The translations under genes were made by a program, and so were the position numbers. A DNA stretch of 64,000 bases from the NCBI RefSeq assembly GCF_902833225.1, contig NZ_CADFEI010000024.1, forward strand, positions 1-64,000, written 5' to 3'. Under the pieces are notes generated by a model. The model was not told where the DNA came from. It did no database searches and saw only the letters and a program-made list of their open reading frames with translations. Below are positions 16,377 through 24,867 of this stretch, piece after piece. Numbering within the stretch: position 1 is the stretch's first letter; each line of letters starts with the position of its first letter. The stretch comes from Burkholderia sp. BCC1644 (GTDB lineage: Bacteria; Pseudomonadota; Gammaproteobacteria; Burkholderiales; Burkholderiaceae).

Positions 16377-16418
16377 AAAAAAACGCCGCGCCCCTTTCGG
16401 GGACGCGGCGTTTTTTTT
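16377..16418. terminator. Bidirectional terminator between ung and azoR
   Basis: A GC-rich stem (AACGCCGCG plus CCCC pairing with GGGG and CGCGGCGTT, one bulged A) with a TTTC loop is flanked by seven A residues on the left and eight T residues on the right. It can stop transcription from both sides and lies between the convergent genes ung and azoR. Confidence 0.9.
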
Positions 16419-16458
16419 GGGCGATACAACAGGTGCGCCGCACCCGTGTCGACCTTCC

Positions 16459-17055
16459 TTACGCTGCGGCGATCGCTTCGCGTGCGCTGGCCAGCGCGGC
16501 GCTTTGCGCATCCGGGCCGAGGTTCAGGCCTTCCGCGAAGATGAAGCTCACGTCGGTCATGCCGACGAAGCCGAGGAACGTGCGCAGGTACGGCGTCTGG
16601 CTGTCGTTCGGCGTACCGGCGTACTTGCCGCCGCGAGCCGTCACGACGTGGACCTTCTTGCCCTTGATCAGGCCTTCCGGACCGTTCTCGGTGTAGCGGA
16701 ACGTGACGCCTGCGCGGGCGATCCAGTCGAAGTACGTCTTCAGTTGCGACGAGATGCCGAAGTTGTACATCGGTGCGCCGATCACGATGACGTCGGCGGC
16801 TTGCAGTTCGGCGATCAGTGCATCGCTCTTCGCGGCGATCGCATTCTGCTCCGCGGTGCGGTTGTCGGCCGGCGTGAAGAACGCGCCGAGCACCGATTCG
16901 TCGAGGTGCGGCAGCGCATCGGCCAGCAGGTCGCGAACCACGACCTTCGCGCCGGGGTTCGATTGTTGCAGCTTTGCCGTCAGTTCGTTAGCCAGCAGCG
17001 TGGATTGCGCACCTTGCGAACGTGCAGCGGAATTGATTTGCAGAATGGTCGTCAT
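16459..17055 (-). CDS. azoR: FMN-dependent NADH-azoreductase
   Basis: This 198-residue flavodoxin-like protein has the FMN-binding start ILQINSAARSQGAQS, the APMYNFGISSQLKTYFDWIARAG block and TARGGKYAG, all characteristic of AzoR. It reduces azo dyes and quinones with NADH in a two-electron step. A clear ribosome site (GGAG) is present. It is transcribed on its own; the M61 gene upstream ends about 150 bp away and the gap contains an inverted repeat that may be an operator. Confidence 0.92.
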   Translation of the reverse strand: MTTILQINSAARSQGAQSTLLANELTAKLQQSNPGAKVVVRDLLADALPHLDESVLGAFFTPADNRTAEQNAIAAKSDALIAELQAADVIVIGAPMYNFGISSQLKTYFDWIARAGVTFRYTENGPEGLIKGKKVHVVTARGGKYAGTPNDSQTPYLRTFLGFVGMTDVSFIFAEGLNLGPDAQSAALASAREAIAAA

Positions 17056-17144
17056 GTCAGGCTCCAGTAGGGTTGCGCTTCGGTAGCGCGAGTGACCCCA
17101 TTGTGCGTGGCCGCATGATCGCGAAAAAGCGGGTTCAGGGCGAC

Positions 17145-17170
17145 GGATTGTTGCAGCAGCAGAACAATCC
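17145..17170. promoter_or_regulatory. Inverted repeat upstream of azoR
   Basis: GGATTGTT (17145-17152) and AACAATCC (17163-17170) form perfect 8-bp arms around a 10-bp GCA-repeat centre. It lies about 90 bp upstream of the azoR start and just past the end of the M61 gene. No U-run follows, so an operator is more likely than a terminator; the ATTGTT-N10-AACAAT form would suit a LysR-type regulator. Confidence 0.4.
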
Positions 17171-17202
17171 TTGATCGCGCCCCGATACCCGCTTCAGTAC
17201 GT

Positions 17203-19002
17203 TCAACCCTTCAGCCAGGCTTCCCGGGCCTTCGAGACCGCGGCCGGCTTCGCAGCCGCCGTCAGCCGGTAGCGCGTGACTTCCGGGCCGTCGAGCTTCA
17301 GTTTCGCGGTGCGCAGCTCGTCGCGGCGGAACGCGTGAACCTCGACCTTGTCGCCCGGCCGGTAGCGCGCGAGCAGCGCATCGAGGTTCGAGCCCGTCAC
17401 GCGCAGCCCGTCGACCGCGATCAGCGTGTCGCCGGCCGACAACCCCGCGCGATGCGCGGCGCCACCTTCGTAGACCGCCGCGAAGGTGCAATCCGCGCCG
17501 CCGCGCAGACGCGCGCCGATCGTCGGCTTCGCGGCCACGCCGTTCGCGACATCGGGCGCGAGCGTCACGCCGAACGGTGCGAGCAGCTCGGCGAGCGGCA
17601 GGTCGCGCGTGCCGTGCACCGCATCGGCGAACAGGCGGCCAAGCGCGACGCCCGTCGCTTCCTCGATCAGCGTCTCGACTTCGTTTTCCTCGACGCCTGC
17701 CTGCTTGCCGCGGTAGAAATCGCGACCGTAGCGTTGCCACAGCAGGCGCATCACGTCGTCGAGCGACTTCCGGTTGCGCGTCTGCGCGCGGATCGCGAGA
17801 TCGAAGGCGAGCGCGACGAGCGACCCCTTCGTGTAATAGCTGACGATCGCGTTCGCCGCGTTCTCGTCCTGGCGGTAGTACTTGATCCACGCGTCGAACG
17901 AGCTATCCGCGACGCTCTGCTTGAGCCGGCCCGTGCCGCGCAGCACGCCGCCGACCGTGCGGCCCAGCGCCGCGAAATATTCGTCCTGCGACATCAACCC
18001 GCTGCGCACCAGCATCAGGTCGTCGTAATACGACGTGAAACCCTCGAACAGCCACAGCAGCGACGTGTAGTTCTCGCGCGTCAGGTCGTACGGCACGAAC
18101 GCCGCCGGCTTGATGCGCTTCACGTTCCACGTGTGGAAATACTCGTGGCTGCAGAGGCCGAGATACGTGCGATAGCCTTCCGTCGTTTCCGGGCGCCCCT
18201 TCACCGGCAGGTCGGTACGGTTGCAGATCAGCGCGGTCGACGCACGATGCTCGAGGCCGCCGTAACCGTCGCTGACCACGAGCGTCATGAACACGTAGCG
18301 ATCCATCGGCGCCTTCTTCGACTTCGGCTCGAACAGCGCGATCTGCGCTTCGCATACGCGCTTCAGGTCGGTACGGAGCCGCTCCATGTCGAGTTGCGTC
18401 ACGCGCCCGGCGATCACGATGTCGTGCGGCACGCCATGTGCGTCGAACGTCGCGAGCGCGAATTCGCCGATCGTCACCGGATGGTCGGCCAGCTCGTCAT
18501 AGTTCGCTGCGCGATACGCACCGAAACCGTAGCGCTTCGTACCGCGCGCTTCGGGCAGCGCGGTGCCGACGCGCCATGTGCGGAACGCCGCACCGGCCGG
18601 TTTCGCGATGTCGACTTCGCACGGTACATTCTCGCGGCCGGCGACGCTCAGGAACACGGCCGTCGCGTTGAAGAAGCCGCCCGAATCGTCGAGATACGCG
18701 GAACGCACCGACAGATCCCACGCATACACGTCGTAGCGCAGCGTCAGCGCGCCGGTCACGGGCGCGGCTTGCCACGTGTGCTTGTCGGTCTTCGCGATGC
18801 GCACCTTGCGGCCCGCGTTGTTGAACGCACCGAGCGTCACGATGTTGCGCGCGAACTCGCGCACAAGGTAGCTGCCCGGAATCCACACCGGCAGCGAGAA
18901 GCGCTGGCCCTCGGGATCGGGATCAGCGACCGTCACCGATACTTCGAACAGGTGCGCGGCAAGATCTTTCGGGACAATCGAATAGCGGATCGGCTGGGTC
19001 AT
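17203..19002 (-). CDS. M61 family glycyl aminopeptidase-like metallopeptidase with PDZ domain
   Basis: This 599-residue protein has an N-terminal beta domain (about 1-200), a thermolysin-like catalytic domain with zinc motif HEYFH (286-290) and the third ligand E320 in LWLFEGFTSYYDD, and a C-terminal PDZ domain (about 490-570: FAAVYEGGAAHRAGLSAGDTLIAVDGLRV). This matches the M61 family, whose founding member cleaves N-terminal glycine or alanine. No signal peptide is visible, so it is probably cytosolic. No neighbour suggests a specific substrate. Confidence 0.88.
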   Translation of the reverse strand: MTQPIRYSIVPKDLAAHLFEVSVTVADPDPEGQRFSLPVWIPGSYLVREFARNIVTLGAFNNAGRKVRIAKTDKHTWQAAPVTGALTLRYDVYAWDLSVRSAYLDDSGGFFNATAVFLSVAGRENVPCEVDIAKPAGAAFRTWRVGTALPEARGTKRYGFGAYRAANYDELADHPVTIGEFALATFDAHGVPHDIVIAGRVTQLDMERLRTDLKRVCEAQIALFEPKSKKAPMDRYVFMTLVVSDGYGGLEHRASTALICNRTDLPVKGRPETTEGYRTYLGLCSHEYFHTWNVKRIKPAAFVPYDLTRENYTSLLWLFEGFTSYYDDLMLVRSGLMSQDEYFAALGRTVGGVLRGTGRLKQSVADSSFDAWIKYYRQDENAANAIVSYYTKGSLVALAFDLAIRAQTRNRKSLDDVMRLLWQRYGRDFYRGKQAGVEENEVETLIEEATGVALGRLFADAVHGTRDLPLAELLAPFGVTLAPDVANGVAAKPTIGARLRGGADCTFAAVYEGGAAHRAGLSAGDTLIAVDGLRVTGSNLDALLARYRPGDKVEVHAFRRDELRTAKLKLDGPEVTRYRLTAAAKPAAVSKAREAWLKG

Positions 19003-19107
19003 CGTGGCAATCGGTCGGTCGAATACGGCGGCGAAAACGAAGAGAGGCGCCGGCAGATCATGCGGGCGCCCCTCGCCGGCCGGGCCATGTGCCCGGCGTG
19101 TGGTCGG

Positions 19108-19836
19108 TTACTTGCTCGAGGCGAGCGCCTGATTGAGCTGGTCTGCCGAGACTGCGCCCGGCAGACGGCGGCCGTCCGGCAGGAAGATCGTCGGCGTGCC
19201 CGTGACGTTCATCCCGCGGCCGAGCGCGAGGTTCTTGTCGAGCGCGCTGGTATCGCAAGTGCCGGCGCCGGACGGCGCGCGGTGGTCGAGCATCCAGCCT
19301 TCCCACGTCTTCGCACGGTCGGTCGCGCACCAGATCGCCTTCGACTTCACGGTCGAATCCGGCGACAGCACCGGGTACAGGAACGTGTAGACGGTGACGT
19401 TGTCGACCGACTGCAGCGTCGTCTCGAGCTTCTTGCAATACGGGCAGTTCGGATCGGAGAACACCGCGATCTTGCGGGCGCCGTTGCCCTTGACGACCTT
19501 GATCGCATTCGCGAACGGCAGGCTCGCGAAATCGATCTTGTTGATTTCGGACAGGCGGGCGTCGGTCAGGTTCTTGTGCGTCTTGGTGTCGACGAGATCG
19601 CCGAGCAGCACGTAGTCGCCCGCCGCGTCGCTATAGATGATCTGCGTGCCGAGGTTCACTTCGTAGAGGCCGGCGACCGGCGATTTCGACACGCTCTTGA
19701 TCGGTGCGTCGTTGCCGAGACGCGCTTGCAGCGTCGCCTTCAACTTGTCGGTGGTCTGGTCGGCCTGCGCGGTGCAGCCGAGCGTCGCCATCGTGACGGC
19801 CAGCGCCAGCGACGCGATGCGGATCGTTTTTTTCAT
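19108..19836 (-). CDS. dsbC: Thiol:disulfide interchange protein DsbC
   Basis: This 242-residue periplasmic isomerase has a signal peptide ending near AQA-DQ (26), an N-terminal dimerisation domain, a linker helix, and a thioredoxin-like domain with the active site CPYC (C131-C134) and the cis-proline loop TGTPTIF. It reshuffles wrong disulfide bonds and is kept reduced by DsbD. A ribosome site GGAAG precedes the ATG. C21 lies near the signal peptide end but the context is a poor lipobox, so soluble periplasmic location is preferred. Confidence 0.93.
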   Translation of the reverse strand: MKKTIRIASLALAVTMATLGCTAQADQTTDKLKATLQARLGNDAPIKSVSKSPVAGLYEVNLGTQIIYSDAAGDYVLLGDLVDTKTHKNLTDARLSEINKIDFASLPFANAIKVVKGNGARKIAVFSDPNCPYCKKLETTLQSVDNVTVYTFLYPVLSPDSTVKSKAIWCATDRAKTWEGWMLDHRAPSGAGTCDTSALDKNLALGRGMNVTGTPTIFLPDGRRLPGAVSADQLNQALASSK

Positions 19837-19926
19837 CGAAATCTTCCTTCAGCTCAATCGGTGTGCACGGCACAGTGTACGCCGTAACGGAACGGAGTCC
19901 GACCGGCGAAACAGCCGAAGGTTCGC

Positions 19927-21096
19927 TCAGCCGAGCGCGGCCGACACGAGCCAGCGCTTCACGAGCGGCTGCGCACCGACGAACGCCATGCCCGCATTGC
20001 GTACCGCCTTCGCGAGCGAGCCCGGCACCGCGAACAGACGCTGCAGGCCGTCGGTCGCGACCATCAGCGCGCGGATGTCCTCGCGGCGCGAACGCTCGTA
20101 GCGGCGCAGCAGCACCGTATCGCCGAGGTTGCGGAAGCTTTCCTTGCCCGCGATCGCATCGGCGAGCGCCGCGACGTCGCGCAGCCCGAGGTTCATCCCC
20201 TGCCCCGCGAGCGGGTGGATCAGGTGCGCGGCATCGCCGACCAGCGCGACGCGCGGCGCGATCAGCTTGTCGACCGTCTGCAGCGCCAGCGGAAAACCGG
20301 CGGCCGGCGTCACGCATTCGAGCGTGCCGACCTGGCCGTGCGACACGCGCTCGACCTCGGCCGCGAACTGCGCCGGATCGAGTGCGAGCAATTCATCTGC
20401 ATGCGCGGTGTGCGCGGACCACACGAGCGACACGTGGCCGTCCGGCAGCGGCAGCAGCGCGACGATCTCGCCTTCGTGGAACCACTGGTAGGCCGTCTCG
20501 CGGTGCGGCAGCGATGCCTTGAAGTTCGCGACGACACCCGTCTGCCGGTAATCGCGCCGCTCGACCTTGGCCCCCATTTGGGAACGCACCCACGAATGCG
20601 CGCCGTCGGCGCCGACGATCAGGTCGGCTTCGAGCACCTGCCCCGATGACAGCGTGAGCACGGCCGCGTCGGCGCGCACGTCGAAGCCCTGCGCGCGCGC
20701 ATCGAACCACGTGAGGTTCGGCTGGAACCGCAGCGCGGCGTCGAGCGACGTCTCGACCAGCGACGATTCGGCGATCCACGCGAGCTGCGGCACGGAGGCC
20801 TGGTATGCGGAGAAATGCAGTTCCGCATGCGCATCGCCGTACACGCGCATGTCGTAGGCGGGCGCGAGCCGGCTGTGGTCGAGTGCCTGCCAGACCCGCA
20901 GCCGCTCGAGCAGCGCTTGCGAACTGGAGGACAGCGCGTAGACGCGCGTGTCGAACGCGAGATCGGCGGGGCGCGGCGTGGCCGGCTGGGCCAGCAAGGC
21001 TGTCTTGTAGCCGGACTGGGTCAGCGCGAGCGCGGCCGTCTTGCCGACGAGCCCGCCGCCGACCACGGCGACGTCGAAGGTGTGGTGGGCAGTCAT
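19927..21096 (-). CDS. UbiH/UbiF/COQ6-family FAD-dependent hydroxylase
   Basis: This 389-residue flavoprotein monooxygenase begins with the dinucleotide-binding motif VAVVGGGLVGKTAAL and has the second FAD motif ALVGDAAHLIHPLAGQGMNLGLRDV of the ubiquinone hydroxylase group. It most likely adds one hydroxyl group to the quinone ring during ubiquinone synthesis; which carbon cannot be told from sequence. The start at 21096 is preferred over an ATG nine bases upstream, because a perfect TATAAT overlaps that upstream ATG and neither start has a ribosome site. It is divergent from ychF. Confidence 0.85.
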   Translation of the reverse strand: MTAHHTFDVAVVGGGLVGKTAALALTQSGYKTALLAQPATPRPADLAFDTRVYALSSSSQALLERLRVWQALDHSRLAPAYDMRVYGDAHAELHFSAYQASVPQLAWIAESSLVETSLDAALRFQPNLTWFDARAQGFDVRADAAVLTLSSGQVLEADLIVGADGAHSWVRSQMGAKVERRDYRQTGVVANFKASLPHRETAYQWFHEGEIVALLPLPDGHVSLVWSAHTAHADELLALDPAQFAAEVERVSHGQVGTLECVTPAAGFPLALQTVDKLIAPRVALVGDAAHLIHPLAGQGMNLGLRDVAALADAIAGKESFRNLGDTVLLRRYERSRREDIRALMVATDGLQRLFAVPGSLAKAVRNAGMAFVGAQPLVKRWLVSAALG

Positions 21097-21103
21097 GGCG
21101 GGC

Positions 21104-21109
21104 ATTATA
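21104..21109 (-). promoter_or_regulatory. Perfect -10 hexamer overlapping the start of the UbiH-family gene
   Basis: Read on the minus strand, TATAAT ends 7 bases before the ATG at 21096. Transcription would begin within a base or two of that ATG and give a leaderless message. The -35 region is poor. See the separate finding. Confidence 0.45.
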
Positions 21110-21239
21110 GCCGCGGGGCCAAACCCTTACGCGGCCGGACTTTGCGGGAAATCAGCAGAATCGCAGGCGGCCGACGAGGCGCGGCGGCCCGCCGCATCGG
21201 CCATTCGGCGCAACCCCGGAATCCGGGGCGTCGGCACGG

Positions 21240-21245
21240 TACAAT
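21240..21245 (+). promoter_or_regulatory. Probable -10 element of ychF
   Basis: TACAAT stands out in GC-rich sequence 107 bp before the ychF ATG. A CCCCGGAATCCGGGG hairpin (21214-21228) occupies the place where a -35 would be. The implied leader is about 100 nt. Confidence 0.4.
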
Positions 21246-21351
21246 AGCGTCTTTGACCGTCGGCCCGCCGCGCTCCACGCGCCGGCCGCCCTTTTTTCCC
21301 GCGCCGCCGTGCCCTGTCCGGCCGCGCCGCCTTACGCGTCCGAAGGATTCC

Positions 21352-22446
21352 ATGAGTCTCAAATGCGGCATCGTCGGCTTGCCCAACGTCGGCAAGTCCA
21401 CCCTGTTCAATGCGCTGACCAAGGCGGGCATCGCCGCCGAGAACTACCCGTTCTGCACGATCGAGCCGAACGTCGGCATCGTCGAAGTGCCCGATATGCG
21501 CCTGAAGGCGCTCTCCGAGATCGTCAAGCCGGAGCGTGTCGTGCCGGCCGTCGTCGAATTCGTCGACATCGCGGGCCTCGTCGCGGGCGCGAGCAAGGGT
21601 GAAGGCCTCGGCAACCAGTTCCTCGCGAACATCCGCGAAACCGATGCGATCACGCACGTCGTGCGTTGCTTCGAGGACGAGAACGTCATTCACGTCGCCG
21701 GCAAAGTCAGCCCGATCGACGACATCGAAGTGATCAACACCGAACTCGCGCTGGCCGACCTCGGCACCGTCGAGAAGGCGCTCACGCGCTACTCGAAGGC
21801 TGCGAAGTCGGGCAACGACAAGGAAGCGGCAAAGCTCGTCGCGGTGCTCGAGAAAGTGCACGCGCAGCTCGACCAGGGCAAGGCCGTGCGCGGCCTCGCG
21901 CTGTCGGACGACGAAGAAGCGCTGATCAAGCCGTTCTGCCTGATCACCGCGAAGCCGGCGATGTACGTCGCCAACGTGAAGGACGACGGTTTCGAGAACA
22001 ACCCGCACCTCGATGCCGTGCGCAAGTACGCGGAAAGCGAGAACGCGCCGGTGGTCGCCGTGTGCGCGGCGATCGAGGCGGAAATCGCCGATCTCGACGA
22101 TGCGGACAAGGAAGCGTTCCTCGCCGACATGGGCATGGAAGAACCGGGCCTCGACCGCGTGATCCGCGCGGGCTTCAAGCTGCTCGGCCTGCAGACCTAC
22201 TTCACCGCGGGCGTGAAGGAAGTGCGCGCATGGACGATCCACATCGGCGATACGGCTCCGCAAGCGGCCGGCGTGATCCACACCGACTTCGAGCGCGGCT
22301 TCATCCGCGCGCAGACGATCGCGTTCGACGACTTCGTCTCGTACAAGGGCGAACAGGGTGCGAAGGAAGCCGGCAAGATGCGTGCGGAAGGGAAGGAGTA
22401 TGTGGTGCACGACGGGGATGTGATGAACTTCCTGTTCAACGTCTGA
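21352..22446 (+). CDS. ychF: Redox-regulated ATPase YchF (Obg family)
   Basis: This 364-residue P-loop protein begins MSLKCGIVGLPNVGKST, with the Walker A at 8-16. It contains the YchF signatures AENYPFCTIEPN, DIAGLVAGASKGEGLGN and NIRETDAITHVVRCFED, plus the C-terminal TGS-like domain (from about residue 280: YFTAGVKEVRAWTI, GFIRAQTI, GKMRAEGKEYVVHDGDVMNF). YchF binds ATP rather than GTP and associates with ribosomes in stress responses. The length matches the family. The frame stays open upstream, but this ATG is the conserved start. Confidence 0.95.
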   Translation: MSLKCGIVGLPNVGKSTLFNALTKAGIAAENYPFCTIEPNVGIVEVPDMRLKALSEIVKPERVVPAVVEFVDIAGLVAGASKGEGLGNQFLANIRETDAITHVVRCFEDENVIHVAGKVSPIDDIEVINTELALADLGTVEKALTRYSKAAKSGNDKEAAKLVAVLEKVHAQLDQGKAVRGLALSDDEEALIKPFCLITAKPAMYVANVKDDGFENNPHLDAVRKYAESENAPVVAVCAAIEAEIADLDDADKEAFLADMGMEEPGLDRVIRAGFKLLGLQTYFTAGVKEVRAWTIHIGDTAPQAAGVIHTDFERGFIRAQTIAFDDFVSYKGEQGAKEAGKMRAEGKEYVVHDGDVMNFLFNV

Positions 22447-22464
22447 ACGTTACATCGAGCTCTC

Positions 22465-22500
22465 AAGAAAAAGCCCGCTGCAGCGGGCTTTTTCTTTTCT
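22465..22500. terminator. Bidirectional terminator after ychF
   Basis: A 16-bp perfect palindrome (22465-22480 with 22481-22496), centred on GCTGCAGC, has A-rich and T-rich ends followed by TTTTCT. It separates ychF from the convergent radical SAM gene. Confidence 0.9.
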
Positions 22501-22519
22501 GGAAGAACCGCCCGTCGCG

Positions 22520-23581
22520 TCATTGCATCGTACGACTCGACACATGCTCGCGACGATTGCGCGGATGGTATCTCGACCAGACGAACTGACTGAAATAGCT
22601 CTCCGCCACTTCCGTCCACGTTTTAGCCCCGTCGTCCTCCTGCAGAACGTGCTTGGCATTGACCAGCAACCACGACATCACGGCCTGGCTGTCTCGACAC
22701 TTCGCGCATTCTCCCGATGTGCAGCAGCGCGCCAGCGTATGCATGTCTGCACGATACGCGTTGAATTTCGGCAACGCGGGCCACCCCGACGTGAAACGTG
22801 CGGCATTCTGCGGATGAGCTTCGCTGACGCTCGGGCAACTGGTATGGTCGAATGTTCCCCACACGGTCTCCCCACGCACGAGCGCGGTCAGATAGTAGGG
22901 ATGGCTCGCCACTGTTTCCGGATATTTCGCCTTCAATTCAAGCAGCACATCCAGGAGCCGCTCCTCTCCATGTCGGCGAAGCGGCCCGGCAACATCATAT
23001 GGACTGTAGTAATTGAACAGCAGGCGATTTCCGTTATCTCGGATCTTGCGCACCGTTTCTTCGATATAAGCAATTCCGTCGATCGATACGGCGTAGACAA
23101 AACCTGCCCGCTCGTCATCGCGATAATTCCGCAGCGCCTTGTCAAACAAGCCGGTGAAACGCTTCCCATTCGGACCAATCGCTCGCAGTTCGTCATCGAG
23201 CGGCCCGCCACCGAATACAGAGACCGCGATGGTGATATCTTCGAAACCCTCGAAAGGGATTCGTCGAAGGCCGTTTGTCGACACGGACACCTTCGGCATG
23301 TGCTTCCGGAATAGGCTTATCCGGTCGAGATGCAACGCAGGCTCGCCACCAATCAGCAATGGCGCGTTGATCCCGCGCTCAGCCTCATCCTTCACCCGCG
23401 ACTCAAGACGCGATGTATCGTTTAACTCATCCGATGCGACGTCGAATTCGTTTTCGAAGAACCAGCACCCCTTGCATCGCAAGTTGCATTGATTCGTGAG
23501 ATGGTAAAGCGATGCGCGTGTCTCCTTCGCTTCGTTTCTGACTGCTTTGAAGCGCGCCTTCATACCTTTTGAATCGTCCAT
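22520..23581 (-). CDS. Radical SAM enzyme with C-terminal cysteine cluster
   Basis: This 353-residue protein has the radical SAM signature CNLRCKGC (C32, C36, C39) directly after YHLTNQ, the glycine-rich GGEPALH, and VSTNGLRRIPF, so the S-adenosylmethionine-cleaving barrel is intact. The C-terminal part carries more cysteines: one in DHTSCPSVSE, then RCCTSGECAKCR (C286, C287, C292, C295). This pattern resembles SPASM-type auxiliary iron-sulfur sites. The ATG at 23581 has a strong ribosome site (CAGGAG). It lies 39 bp after the stop of the upstream hydrolase gene and both probably form one transcript. The base composition is visibly less GC-rich than the neighbours. I do not recognise the substrate or subfamily. 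Confidence 0.85.
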   Translation of the reverse strand: MDDSKGMKARFKAVRNEAKETRASLYHLTNQCNLRCKGCWFFENEFDVASDELNDTSRLESRVKDEAERGINAPLLIGGEPALHLDRISLFRKHMPKVSVSTNGLRRIPFEGFEDITIAVSVFGGGPLDDELRAIGPNGKRFTGLFDKALRNYRDDERAGFVYAVSIDGIAYIEETVRKIRDNGNRLLFNYYSPYDVAGPLRRHGEERLLDVLLELKAKYPETVASHPYYLTALVRGETVWGTFDHTSCPSVSEAHPQNAARFTSGWPALPKFNAYRADMHTLARCCTSGECAKCRDSQAVMSWLLVNAKHVLQEDDGAKTWTEVAESYFSQFVWSRYHPRNRREHVSSRTMQ

Positions 23582-23620
23582 CCTGGTCTCCTGGTAAGAG
23601 GATGCAAGCACGCCTGAGCG

Positions 23621-24490
23621 TCAACGCTGCAATCCTCTGGTGAGTTCCGGCCACAGCGACGAATGCTGGTGGCGGAACATGCCGACGTGACCGATTGCCC
23701 GGCCGTCGCAGTTTTCCGGGTTGATGAAATGAACGTTGCTTCTGGCTCGCGGCAACCATCTCAACCAATCGTCGATATTGGCCGGCGTTGCGAGCGGGTC
23801 ATCGGTCGCAGCGACTACCGTGACGGGAGCGGAGAATTCGTCGTAGTGGTGGTGTGCAACGCCCACCCCGAACTCGTTCGCCATATATCCGGGGTGGCGG
23901 CACCATCGAGCCCACTGAAGCCCGACGCGTGCAGGCAAATCGTCACCCCAACCGAGCACCTTGGCAGGCACATAGCCGAGCAGGCGTGCGGTAACTGGGA
24001 CGTAAAGATTCGCCAGCAACAATGCGGCAATTCGCTTCGGCCACCGGATGTTGCCGACGTATCCGGATGACGCGGAAATCGCACATAGCGAACGGATCGA
24101 TGCGTGATTCGGCATCAGCCCGACCAGTTGCCCGCCTGCACTGTGACCGATCAGATGCGCTTCGCTCGCGCCGGTTTCTCGAAGAAGCCAGTCAAGCGCG
24201 GCGGGCATGTCAAGCTGCCCCCAGTCTTGTTTACGTGCACGCGACTGACGAACATGACGCACACCGAGCGACGCCCCCATCCCCCGGTAATCGAACACGA
24301 ATACTGGATACCCGGTGGCACGCAACCAATCCGCGAATGAAAAATAAAAGGATTGGCGAACGCCTGTCGCGGGGCAAATGAGGACGGGAAAGCAAGTGGC
24401 TGAGGATGCTGGAAAATATGTGCCCTTCAACGGGAACCCGTCGCGGGCGCGAAATGCAACGCATACACGGGATATCGGCGGCTGGCTCAT
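23621..24490 (-). CDS. Alpha/beta-fold hydrolase
   Basis: This 289-residue protein shows an alpha/beta hydrolase core: FDYRGMGAS (oxyanion region), the nucleophile elbow GHSAGG, an acid in VVAATDDPLATP, and a C-terminal IGHVGMFR that provides the histidine. A hydrophobic stretch (IAALLLANLYVPVTARLLGY) probably forms the cap. Substrate unknown; esterase, thioesterase or peptidase activities are all possible. It is the first gene of a two-gene unit with the radical SAM enzyme. An ATG ten codons upstream (24520) is an alternative start. The composition is lower in GC than the chromosome around it, which hints at horizontal acquisition. Confidence 0.8.
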   Translation of the reverse strand: MSQPPISRVCVAFRARDGFPLKGTYFPASSATCFPVLICPATGVRQSFYFSFADWLRATGYPVFVFDYRGMGASLGVRHVRQSRARKQDWGQLDMPAALDWLLRETGASEAHLIGHSAGGQLVGLMPNHASIRSLCAISASSGYVGNIRWPKRIAALLLANLYVPVTARLLGYVPAKVLGWGDDLPARVGLQWARWCRHPGYMANEFGVGVAHHHYDEFSAPVTVVAATDDPLATPANIDDWLRWLPRARSNVHFINPENCDGRAIGHVGMFRHQHSSLWPELTRGLQR

Positions 24491-24867
24491 CGCTCGGGCC
24501 TCGATACAATGAACACGCAACGATGCATCCCGTATTCGGGAGCGAACCTACGGCCCGATTTCTTAACACGGCCGCATAACAAAGGACTCCAAATCGACTC
24601 ATCCATCGATTCACCCCGGTTATCGATGTGATCAATGTATTAGGTTGTTCCCGCCGGCGAAATCAGACAAGTTCGATTTCTGACCACAAATTTCAATGCC
24701 GCACGCTATTGCCGAACAATTCCCGTCGACACCGGAAAGCAGCATCTGCTTGTCCCGAAAAGCAAATGGCCCGACCGGCATTTGCCGGTCAGGCCATTTT
24801 TCGTAACGGGAATCTCGCTGCCCGCCAGCGGCAAGCGCTCAGGGCCCGCCACCACGCCATCATTGCA
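24491..24867. other. Intergenic region upstream of the hydrolase/radical SAM pair
   Basis: These 377 bases contain the promoter region of the minus-strand hydrolase gene and the terminator of gabP near its right end. The middle (24540-24760) is AT-richer than its surroundings. I see no convincing gene, short precursor peptide, or sigma-70 promoter in it. Confidence 0.5.
24764..24804. terminator. Terminator downstream of gabP
   Basis: A stem of 17 bases per arm (AAATGGCC and GACCGGCA blocks, one mismatch) with a 2-nt loop is followed by TTTTTCG on the plus strand and by TTTGCTTTTC on the minus strand. It lies about 65 bp past the gabP stop. Confidence 0.8.

Noticed and set aside
21103..21105. 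The first ATG of the UbiH-family gene as the translation start
   Set aside because: It overlaps a perfect TATAAT, which would leave it upstream of the transcript; the next in-frame ATG is three codons later. The choice is not certain.
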